A DNA stretch of 64,000 nucleotides, taken from assembly GCF_029227915.1 (NCBI RefSeq), contig NC_079880.1:746001-810000 (forward strand), written 5' to 3'. Under the pieces are notes generated by a model. That model was not told the DNA's origin and did not search any database. It worked only from the letters and a program-made list of their open reading frames with translations. Below, piece by piece: positions 37,320 through 47,299 of the stretch (position 1 is its first letter; each line of letters opens with the position of its first letter). This stretch comes from Hydractinia symbiolongicarpus. Lineage: Eukaryota; Cnidaria; Hydrozoa; Anthoathecata; Hydractiniidae. The position numbers and the translations under genes are program-made.

Positions 37320-39552
37320 GATTGACTGTGGGACTTAATTGAACTGATTATGGACTGTGACCTTATAAATGTTAAAGTGAGACAATTGGACTCCAAAAAA
37401 AAACATTCTTCCTAATTTGACATGATTGCCGAAACACAGCGATTACACTGGCCGCTGTGGTAGCGCTTTAATTAAAAATTAACATAAAAAAGTCATTCTT
37501 TACTGTGGGACCAATCTTAGCCGTTATCGCGCGCTGAAGATTTAGCGACAGTTTCAAAAACTACATTTCATTGACTTTTTAACGGTGTCAGTCCTTTTTA
37601 GTTACAACGCTTGGGTCACCTATTCGTACCAACATGTGTTTAGCGATATTTTTCCGGTACTACTAGTTTGTATGGCTTTTAACAGTGAAACGATTGACTG
37701 TGGGACTTTATTGAACTGATTATGGACTGTAATCTTATAAATGTTAAAGTGAGACAATTGGACTCCAAGAAAAAACATTCGTCCTAATTTGACATGATTG
37801 CCGAAACACAGCGATTACACTGGGCGCTGTGGTAGCGCTTTATTTAAACATTTATATAAATAAGTCATTCTTCACTGTGGGACCAATCTTAGCCGTTATC
37901 GCGCGCTGAAGAAATATCGACAGTTTCAAAAACTAAATTTCATTGACTTTCTAACGGTGTCAATCCGTTTGAGTTACAACGGTTGAGTCACAAATTCGTA
38001 CCAACATGTATTTCGTGATATTTTTCCGGTACTACTAGCTTGTATGGGTTTTAACAGTGAAACGATTGACTGTGGGACTTAATTGAACTGATTATGGACT
38101 GTGACCTTATAAATGTTAAAGTGAGACAATTGGACTCCAAAAAAAAACATTCTTCCTAATTTGACATGATTGCCGAAACACAGCGATTACACTGGGCGCT
38201 GTGGTAGCGCTTTAATTAAAAATTAACATAAAAAAGTCATTCTTTACTGTGGGACCAATCTTAGCCGTTATCGCGCGCTGAAGATTTAGCGACAGTTTCA
38301 AAAACTACATTTCATTGACTTTTTAACGGTGTCAGTCCTTTTTAGTTACAACGCTTGGGTCACCTATTCGTACCAACATGTGTTTAGCGATATTTTTCCG
38401 GTACTACTAGTTTGTATGGCTTTTAACAGTGAAACGATTGACTGTGGGACTTTATTGAACTGATTATGGACTGTAATCTTATAAATGTTAAAGTGAGACA
38501 ATTGGACTCCAAGAAAAAACATTCGTCCTAATTTGACATGATTGCCGAAACACAGCGATTACACTGGGCGCTGTGGTAGCGCTTTATTTAAACATTTATA
38601 TAAATAAGTCATTCTTCACTGTGGGACCAATCTTAGCCGTTATCGCGCGCTGAAGAAATATCGACAGTTTCAAAAACTAAATTTCATTGACTTTCTAACG
38701 GTGTCAATCCGTTTGAGTTACAACGGTTGAGTCACAAATTCGTACCAACATGTATTTCGTGATATTTTTCCGGTACTACTAGCTTGTATGGGTTTTAACA
38801 GTGAAACGATTGACTGTGGGACTTAATTGAACTGATTATGGACTGTGACCTTATAAATGTTAAAGTGAGACAATTGGACTCCAAAAAAAAACATTCTTCC
38901 TAATTTGACATGATTGCCGAAACACAGCGATTACACTGGGCGCTGTGGTAGCGCTTTAATTAAAAATTAACATAAAAAAGTCATTCTTTACTGTGGGACC
39001 AATCTTAGCCGTTATCGCGCGCTGAAGATTTAGCGACAGTTTCAAAAACTACATTTCATTGACTTTTTAACGGTGTCAGTCCTTTTTAGTTACAACGCTT
39101 GGGTCACCTATTCGTACCAACATGTGTTTAGCGATATTTTTCCGGTACTACTAGTTTGTATGGCTTTTAACAGTGAAACGATTGACTGTGGGACTTTATT
39201 GAACTGATTATGGACTGTAATCTTATAAATGTTAAAGTGAGACAATTGGACTCCAAGAAAAAACATTCGCCCTAATTTGACATGATTGCCGAAACACAGC
39301 GATTACACTGGGCGCTGTGGTAGCGCTTTATTTAAACATTTATATAAATAAGTCATTCTTCACTGTGGGACCAATCTTAGCCGTTATCGCGCGCTGAAGA
39401 AATATCGACAGTTTCAAAAACTAAATTTCATTGACTTTCTAACGGTGTCAATCCGTTTGAGTTACAACGGTTGAGTCACAAATTCGTACCAACATGTATT
39501 TCGTGATATTTTTCCGGTACTACTAGCTTGTATGGGTTTTAACAGTGAAACG
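37320..39552. repeat. Dimeric higher-order repeat, three near-identical copies (744 bp)
   Basis: A two-unit block repeats at exactly 744-bp steps. The private variant CATTCGTCC/CATTCGCCC has its G at 37781, 38525 and 39269. TATGGGTTTTAACAG and CACAAATTCGTACC recur with the same spacing. The first copy differs slightly at its left end (CATATTCG, GGCCGCTG). Sequence between copies is nearly unchanged by eye, making this the youngest-looking amplification in the window. Confidence 0.85.
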
Positions 39553-42500
39553 ATTGACTGTGGGACTTAATTGAACTGATTATGGACTGTGACCTTGTAA
39601 ATGTTAAAGTGAGACAATTGGACTCCAAAAAAAAATATTCTTCCTAATTTGACATGATTGCCGAAACACAGCGATTACACTGGGCGCTGTGGTAGCGCTT
39701 CAATTAAAAATTAACATAAAAAAGTCATTCTTTACTGTGGGACCAATCTTAGCCGTTATCGCGCGCTGAAGATTTAGCGACAGTTTCAAAAACTACATTT
39801 CATTGACTTTTTAACGGTGTCAGTCCTTTTTAGTTACAACGCTTGGGTCACCTATTCGTACCAACATGTGTTTAGCGATATTTTTCCGGTACTACTAGCT
39901 TGTATGGCTTTTAACAGTGAAACGATTGACTGTGGGACTTAATTGAACTGATTATGGACTGTGATCTTATAAATGTTAAAGTGAGACAATTGGACTCCAA
40001 GAAAAAACATTCTTCCTAATTTGACATGATTGCCGAAACACAGCGATTACACTGGGCGCTGTGGTAGCGCTTCAATTAAAAATTAACATAAAAAAGTCAT
40101 TCTTTACTGTGGGACCAATCTTAGCCGTTATCGCGCCCTGAAGAATTAGCGACAGTTTCAAAAACTACATTTCATTGACTTTTTAACGGTGTCAGTCCAT
40201 TTGAGTTACAACGGTTGGGTCACATATTCGTACCAACATGGATTTAGCGATTTTTTGATATTACTAGGTTGGATCGCTTTTAACAGTGAAACGATTGAAG
40301 GTGGTACTAAATTGAACTGATTTTGGACTGTGATCTTGTAAATGTTATAAGTGAGACAAATGGACTTCAAGAAATATCATTCTTCTTAATTTGAAGTGAT
40401 TGCCGAAACTCAGCGATTGCACTGGGCGCTGTGGTAGCGCTTCAATTTAAAATTAAGATTAAAAAGTCATTTTTTACTGCGGGACCAATCCTAGCCGTTA
40501 TCACGCGCTGAAGAAATAGCGACAGTTTCGAAAATTACATTTCATTGACTTTTTAACGGTGTCAATCCGTATTAGTTACAATGGTTGGGTCACCTATTCG
40601 TACCAACATGTGTTTAGCGATATTTTTCTGATATTACTAGGTTGCATCGCTTTTAACAATGAAACGATTGACTGTGGGACTTAATTGAACTAACTTTGGA
40701 CTGTGACCTGATAAATGTGATAAATGAGACAATTGGACTCCAAGAAATAACATTCTTCTTAATTTGACGGGATTTCCGGAACTCAGCGATTACACTGGGC
40801 GCTGTGGTAGCGCTTTATTTAAACATTTATATAAATAAGTCATTCTTCACTGTGGGACCAATCTTAGCCGTTATCGCGCGCTGAAGAAATATCGACAGTT
40901 TCAAAAACTAAATTTCATTGACTTTCTAACGGTGTCAGTCCGTTTGAGTTACAACGGTTGGGTCACATATTCGTACCAACATGTATTTAGCGATATTTTT
41001 CTGATATTACTATGTTGCATCGCTTTTAACAATAAAACGATTGACTGTGGGACTTAATTGAACTAACTTTAGACTGTGACCTGATAAATGTGATAAATAA
41101 GACAACTGGACTCCAAGAAATAATATTCTTCTTAATTTGACGGGATTGCCGGAACTCAGCGATTACACGGGGCGCTGTGGTAGCGCTTCATTTAAAAATT
41201 TAGATAAATAAGTCATTCTTTACTGTAGGACCAATCCTATCCGTTATCGCGCGCTGAAGAAATAGCGACAGTTTCAAACTCTACATTTCATTGACTTTCT
41301 AATGGTGTCAGTTCGTTTGAGTTCCAACGGTTGGGTCACATGCTCGTACCAACATGTATTTAGCGATATTTTTCTGATATTACTAGGATGCATCGCTTTT
41401 AACTATGAAACGATTGGCTGTGGGACTTAATTGAACTGATTATGGACTGTGACCTTAAAAATGTTATAAGTGAGACAAGCGGACTCAAAGAAATAACATT
41501 CTTTTTAATTTGACATGATTGCCGGAACTCAGCGATTACACTGGGCGCTGTGGTAGCGCTTCATTTAAGAATTTAGATAAATTAGTCATTCTTAACTGTG
41601 GGACCAATCCTAGCCGTTATCGCGCGCTGAAGAAATAGCGACAGTTTTAAAAACTACATTTCATTGACTTTCTAAGAGTATCAATCCGTTTGAGTTACAA
41701 CGGTTGTGTCACACATTCGTACCAACATGTATTTCGTGATAATTTTCCGGTACTACTAGCTTGTATGGCTTTTAACAGTGAAACGATTGACTGTGGGACT
41801 TAATTGAACTGGTTATGGACTGTGACCTTATAAATGTTAAAGTGAGACAATTGGACTCCAAAAAAAAAAACATTCTTCCTAATTTGACATGATTGCCGAA
41901 ACACAGCGATTACACTGGGCGCTGTGGTAGCGCTTCAATTAAAAATTACCATAAAAAAGTCATTTTTTACTGTGGGACCAATCTTAGCCGTTATCGCGCG
42001 CTGAAGATTTAGCGACAGTTTCAAAAACTACATTTCATTGACTTTTTAACGGTGTCAGTCCTTTTTAGTTACAACGCTTGGGTCACCTATTCGTACCAAC
42101 ATGTGTTTAGCGATATTTTTCCGGTACTACTAGCTTGTATGGCTTTTAACAGTGAAACGATTGACTGTGGGACTTAATTGAACTGATTATGGACTGTGAC
42201 CTGATAAATGGTAAAGTGAGACAATTGGACTCCAAGAAAAAACATTCTTCCTAATTTGACTTGATTGCCGAAACACAGCGATTACACTGGGCGCTGTGGT
42301 TGCGATTCAATTAAAAATTAACATAAAAATGTCATTCTTTACTGTGGGACCAATCTTAGCCGTTATCGCGCCCTGAAGAATTAGCGACAGTTTCAAAAAC
42401 TACATTTCAATGACTTTTTAACGGTGTCAGTCCATTTGAATTACAACGGTTGTGTCACATATTCGTACCAACATGGATTTAGCGATTTTTTTTATATTAC

Positions 42501-44497
42501 TAGGTTGCATCGCTTTTAACAGTGAAACGATTGACTGTGGTACTAAATTGAACTGATTTTGGACTGTGATCTTGTAAATGTTATAAGTGAGACAAATGGA
42601 CTTCAAGAAATATCATTCTTCTTAATTTGAAATGATTGCCGAAACACAGCGCTTGCACTGGGCGCTGTGGTAGCGCTTCAAATAAAAATTAAGATTAAAA
42701 AGTCATTTTTTACTGCAGGACCAATCCTAGCCGTTATCACGCGCTGAAGAAATAGCGACAGTTTCGAAAATTACATTTCATTGACTTATTAACGGTGTCA
42801 ATCCGTATTAGTTACAATGGTTGGGTCACCTATTCGTACCAACATGTGTTTAGCGATATTTTTCTGATATTACTAGGTTGCATCGCTTTTAACAATGAAA
42901 CGATTGACTGTGGGACTTATATGAACTAACCTTGGACTGTGACCTGATAAATGTGATAAATGAGACAATTGGACTGCAAGAAATAACATTCTTCTTAATT
43001 TGACGGGATTTCCGGAACTCAGCGATTACACTGGGCGCTGTGGTAGCGCTTTATTTAAAAATTTACTTAAATAAGTCATTCTTCAGTGTGGGACCAATCC
43101 TAGCCGTTATCGCGCGCTGAAGAAATATCGACAGTTTCAAAAACTAAATTTCATTGACTCTCTAACGGTGTCAGTCCGTTTGAGTTACAACGGTTGGGTC
43201 ACATATTCGTACCAACATATATTTAGCGATATTTTTTTGATATTACTAGGTTGCATCGCTTTTAACAGTGAAACGATTAACTGTGGAACTAAATTGAACT
43301 GATTTTGGACTGTGACCTTTTAAATGTTATAAGTGAGACAAGTCGACTCCAATAAGTAGCATTCTTCTTATTTTGAAATGATTGCCGAAACTCAGCGATT
43401 GCACTGGATGGTGTGGTAGCGCTTCAATTAAAAATTAAGATAAAAAAGTCATTTTTTACTGCGGGACCAATTCTAGCCATTATCGCGCGCTGCAGAAATA
43501 GCGACAGTTTCGAAAACTACATTTCATTGACTTTTTACCGGTGTCAGTCCGTTTGAGTTACAACAGTTTGGTCACCTATTCGTACCAACATGTGTTTAGC
43601 GATATTTTCTGATATTACTAGGTTGCATCGCTTTCAACAATAAAACGATTGACTGTGGGACTTATATAAACTAACTTTGGACTGTGACCTGATAAATGTG
43701 ATAAATGAGACAATTGGACTCCAAGCGATAACATTATTCTTAATTTGACGGGATTTCCGGAACCCAGCGAATACACTGAGCGCTGTGGTAGCGCTTTATT
43801 TAAAAATTTAGATAAATAAGTCATTCTTTACTGTGGGACCAATCCTAGCCGTTATCGCGCGCTGAAAAAATAGCAATAGTTTCAAAATCTACATTTCATT
43901 GACATTCTAACGGGTCAGTCCGTTCGAGTTACAACGGTTGGGTCACATATTCGTACCAACATGTATTTAGCGATATTTTCCTGATATTACTAGGTTGCAT
44001 CACTTTTAACAATGAAACGATTGACTGTGGGACTTAATTTAACAAACTTTAGACAGTGACCTGATAAATGTGATAAATGAGACAACTGGACTCCAAGAAA
44101 TAACATTCTTCTTAATTTGACGTGATTGCCGGAACTCAGCGATTACACTGGGCGCTGTGGTAGCACTTCATTTAAAAATTTAGATAATTAAGTCATTCTT
44201 TACTGTAGGACCAATCCTATCCGTTATCGCGCGCTGAGGAAATAGCGACAGTTTCAAAATATACATTTCATTGACTTTCTAAAGGTGTCAGTTCGTTTGA
44301 GTTCCAACGGTTGGGTCACATACTCGTACCAACATGTATTTAGCGATATTTCTCTGATATTACTAGGTTGCATCGCTTTTAACTATGAAACGATTGACTG
44401 TGGGACTTAATTGAACTAACTTTGGACTGTCACCTGATAAATGTGATAAAGGAGACAATTGGACTCCAAGAAATAACATTCTTCTTAATTTGACATG

Positions 44498-44501
44498 ATT
44501 G
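44498..44501. repeat. Target-site duplication ATTG, left copy (LINE-2A)
   Basis: ATTG ends the left satellite flank (GACATGATTG) and recurs at 46818-46821, where the unit continues as CCGAAACTCAGC. Removing the insert and one copy restores the normal GACATGATTGCCG unit sequence. Confidence 0.75.
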
Positions 44502-44519
44502 GCTTTTCTTTTTCAAACC

Positions 44520-44702
44520 ATGATGGCGGTCGAAGGCGGTCAATCGTACAGTTCACAAGTTTATGTTTTGGATTTGAAAGGAAAGTTATTGATTCAATCA
44601 GAGAAATTCACAAAAAAAGAAAAAGAGCGGACACAGATGCCGTAATGAATAATACAAAAGACTTAGAACCTGATGTAATAAAGTCTTCATTGGAAACTTG
44701 GA
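44520..44702 (+). pseudogene. LINE-2A ORF1-like N-terminal fragment (frameshifted)
   Basis: From the double ATG at 44520 the frame reads MMAVEGGQSYSSQVYVLDLK. A basic stretch then continues in a neighbouring frame: RKVIDSIREIHKKRKRADTD followed by DLEPDVIKSSLETWKF and a TAA at about 44708. This indicates a one-base shift near 44575. The lysine/arginine-rich composition is compatible with the nucleic-acid-binding protein encoded by ORF1 of many LINEs, but I do not recognise a specific domain. The fragment ends at the internal deletion that brings in ORF2. A single uninterrupted 71-codon reading starting in satellite sequence at 44495 is an artefact of the insertion. Confidence 0.5.
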
Positions 44703-44708
44703 AATTTT

Positions 44709-46615
44709 AATAGTGTTATGGAGGGTGGCATTATTCAAAATAAGAAATTTTGGAGCACTGTTAAACCTTTCCTTACTAACAAATCAGGTAAGAGCTCTAA
44801 TGAAATTATGATTGTTCACGATGATATTATAGTAACGGATGAAAATGAATTAGCGAAAATTTTCAATGAGGAGTACATACATATAGTTGAAAAATATAGT
44901 GGAGTTAAACCAGTGTCGCTACGAAATTATCAATCTGAAAATAGAAATGAAGTTATCTCAAAGATTCTGGAAACATATAAAAGTCACCCTAGTATCTTGA
45001 AATTAAAAATTCACTAATTGATCAAAATAATGAAATGTTGTTTAACTTTAAGGAAGTCTCGGAAAATGAAGTCTCTAAACTTTTCGGAGATCTAAAAGTA
45101 GGTGTGGCATCTGGAGAGGACAAGATAACGGCTAAAATGGTGAAGTTAGCAAAACCTTATTTGATAAAACCCTTAACAAATGCCATTAACAACAGTAATT
45201 GTCTTTCTGTTTTTTCGAGGAGAGCCAAACGCGCTACTGTATCCCCTATTGATAAAGGCGGGAAAGATAAATTATGTGTAAACAACTATAGACCAGTCAG
45301 CATTTCAAATATATTTTCAAAATTTTATGAGAAAATAATTAAATCCCAAATTGTTGATTATATTGATAAAAAACTTTCAGAATTTTTATCAGCCTATAGG
45401 GAATCATATGGGACATAACATGTACTTATAAGATTATTGGAAGAATGGAAACAAAAATTAGATAAAGATTACGTAGTTGGTGCAGTTTTAATGGATCTAT
45501 CTAAAGCTTTTGATTGCGTGCCTCATGATTTACTTATTGCTAAATTAAATGCCTATGGCTTTAGCCAGGATGCCCTACTTCTAATTTTATCGTACCTTTC
45601 TGACAGAGAGCAATCTACCCGCATAAATAATCAGCATAGTCTTTTCCAATTAATTCTGTCTGGAGTACCCCAAGGATCAATTTTAGGACCTATTTTATTT
45701 AACATTTTTATTAATGACTTTTTTTATTTTATTAAAAAAGCCAGTGTACACAATTATGCTGATGACAATTCCCTTTCTGCTTTCTCAAACTCAATTTCAA
45801 ACTTAATTAAACTTTTAGAATGTGAATCTAATATAGCACTAGTGTGGTTGAAAAATAACAAAATGATGGCGAATCCAAAAAAATTTCAATCAATCATTGT
45901 CACCAGAGATAAATGTAACAATTGTGATTTAGTGGTAAAAATTGGTGACAAGTTAATTAAAACAGAAAGCGAAGTTAAATTACTAGGAGTGACCATTGAT
46001 AATGGCTTGAATTTCGACTCTCACATTTCTAAACTTATCAAAAAATCATCAGCACAATTGAATGCACTGTTTAGACTTAGCACGTTTTTATCTCACAAAG
46101 CCAAATTAGCGCTGGTACAAAGTTTTATATACTCTAACTTTAATTATTGCCCTTTAGTATGGAATTTCTCTTCATATAAATCTTTGTTGAAAATTGAACA
46201 AATTCAGAAGAGAGCTTTACGTTTCTTATTAAATGATAATGATAGTACTTACGACGAACTCCTTTTGAAAGCAGGAAAATACCAAATGAGCGTCTATAGA
46301 CTTAAAACATTATGTACAGAAATATATAAGACTTTGCACGAACTCAATCCGACATACATTAAAGATATCTTTAAATTGCATGGGAGTGGTAGACCAGTGA
46401 GATCACAAAATGTTAATAATTTAACAGTCCCAAATATAGATACCGTTAGTTTTGGAACAAAAAGTCTCTCTTCCCTGGGGCCAAAAATATGGAATAAATT
46501 ACCCAACCACTCGAAATCCTCAGAGTCTCTTAGTACTTTTAAAAATGCGATCAAAAGTTGGAATGGAAGTAAATGTTTTTGTGAGGTTTGTGAATTGTCC
46601 CAAACACGCTTTTAG
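44709..46615 (+). pseudogene. LINE-2A ORF2: linker plus reverse transcriptase, one frameshift and one nonsense codon
   Basis: This is the C-terminal part of a non-LTR ORF2. The linker is read from GGIIQNKKFW to about 45010, where a one-base shift moves the frame from LKLKIH-stop to SLIDQNNEMLFNFKEV. The RT then continues through AKRATVSPIDKGG and NNYRPVS. The TAA at 45416-45418 interrupts YGT-stop-HVLIRL. LINE-1A has glutamine there (STQQVLIRL), so this fits a C-to-T change of CAA. The frame then stays open for 392 codons to 46615. Landmarks are LMDLSKAFD (45488 on), GVPQGSILGP, YADD at 45755-45766, WLKNNKMMANPKKF, KLLGVTID and a C-terminal CFCEVC cluster. The catalytic residues are present but the protein is broken. 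With so few lesions, the inactivation looks recent. Confidence 0.9.
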
Positions 46616-46713
46616 TAAAATTTTACTCTTTTTTGTATATATAAAAATTTAAAAATATTTTCTCTCATTCAATTAACATTATTTAATATTATTTCTATTT
46701 GCACTTTAATTTC

Positions 46714-46794
46714 AGTCGGTTTTGATTAGCACTACTTTTTAGAGCTATGCATATAATTTTTCTTTTCACGAAACTTGTATATAATGTACCGACT
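46714..46794 (+). other. LINE-2A 3' UTR pairing stem
   Basis: AGTCGGT (46714-46720) is the perfect reverse complement of ACCGACT (46788-46794), with 67 nt between. In LINE-1A the matching arms are AGTCGAT and ATCGACT, so the G-C pair is replaced by an A-T pair with both sides changed. GATTAG after the first arm and AAATAAATT after the second arm are also shared, while most of the loop is not. A role as the site recognised by the reverse transcriptase is inferred from known stringent LINEs. Confidence 0.6.
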
Positions 46795-46797
46795 ATA

Positions 46798-46803
46798 AAT
46801 AAA
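46798..46803 (+). promoter_or_regulatory. LINE-2A polyadenylation signal AATAAA
   Basis: AATAAA lies 3 nt after the second stem arm and 14 nt before the element end. Its position and context match LINE-1A. Confidence 0.6.
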
Positions 46804-46817
46804 TTTACAAACAAACA

Positions 46818-46821
46818 ATTG
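46818..46821. repeat. Target-site duplication ATTG, right copy (LINE-2A)
   Basis: This is the right-hand copy of the 4-bp duplication described at 44498-44501, directly after the ACAAACAAAC element end. Confidence 0.75.
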
Positions 46822-47299
46822 CCGAAACTCAGCAATTACACTGGGCGCTGTGGTACACCTTTATTTAAGAATTAAGATAAAAAAGTCATTCCTTACTGCG
46901 GGACCAATCCTAGCCGTTAACGCGCGCTGAAGAAATAGCAACAGCTTCAAAAACTACACTTTATTGACTTTCTAACGGTGTCAGTCCGTTTGAGTTACAA
47001 CGGTTGGGTCACATATTCGTACCAACATGTATTTAGCAATATTTTTCTGATATTACTAGGTTGCATCGCTCTTAACAATGAAACGATTGACTGTGGGACT
47101 TAATTGAACAAACTTTGGACTGTGACCTAATAAATGTGATAAATGAGAAAATTGGACTCCAAGAAATAACATTCTTTTCAATTTGACATGATTGCCGGAA
47201 CTCAGCGATTACACTGGGCGCTGTGGTAGCACTTCATTTAAAAATTTAGATTAATTAGTAATTTTTTACTGTAGGACCAATCCTAGCCATTATCGCGCG

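Larger units (their letters stand above)
23666..44501. repeat. ~373-bp satellite array, middle segment (~56 units)
   Basis: This continues the left array in the same orientation and phase: removing the 2110-bp LINE and one ACTC copy restores an uninterrupted unit. Between about 26.9 and 42.3 kb the dominant subtypes carry GAAACACAGCG instead of GAACTCAGCG, AACATAAAAAAG instead of AGATAAATAAG, and an A-tract (CCAAAAAAAAAC). Some subtypes are about 370 bp rather than 373 bp: the repeated GGGACCCATC marker at about 28578 and 28948 is 370 bp apart. A third subtype marker, CATTTATATAAATAAG, recurs near 29661, 31523, 34499, 36361, 37851, 38594, 39339 and 40827. These spacings are multiples of about 372. 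No gene is seen. Confidence 0.96.
44502..46817 (+). mobile_element. LINE-2A: internally deleted APE-type non-LTR retrotransposon with ORF1-like start
   Basis: The 2316-bp insert is on the plus strand. It opens with a pyrimidine-rich leader of about 18 nt and a double ATG at 44520, then an ORF1-like stretch. It jumps at about 44690-44710 into the ORF2 linker (NKKFWSTVKPFLTNKSG), then RT, a 202-bp 3' UTR with AATAAA, and an end in ACAAACAAAC rather than a long A-tail. The satellite is restored on removing the insert plus one ATTG copy. The whole endonuclease and most of ORF1 are missing, so the copy is non-autonomous. The short leader before an ATG suggests the true element 5' end is kept and the loss is internal. 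RT similarity to LINE-1A is about two thirds by eye, so they are different family members. Confidence 0.93.

Noticed and set aside
44495-44710. A 71-codon protein starting in the satellite before LINE-2A
   Set aside because: The start codon is in satellite sequence left of the insertion edge. The better explanation is an ORF1-like fragment from the ATG at 44520 with a frameshift.
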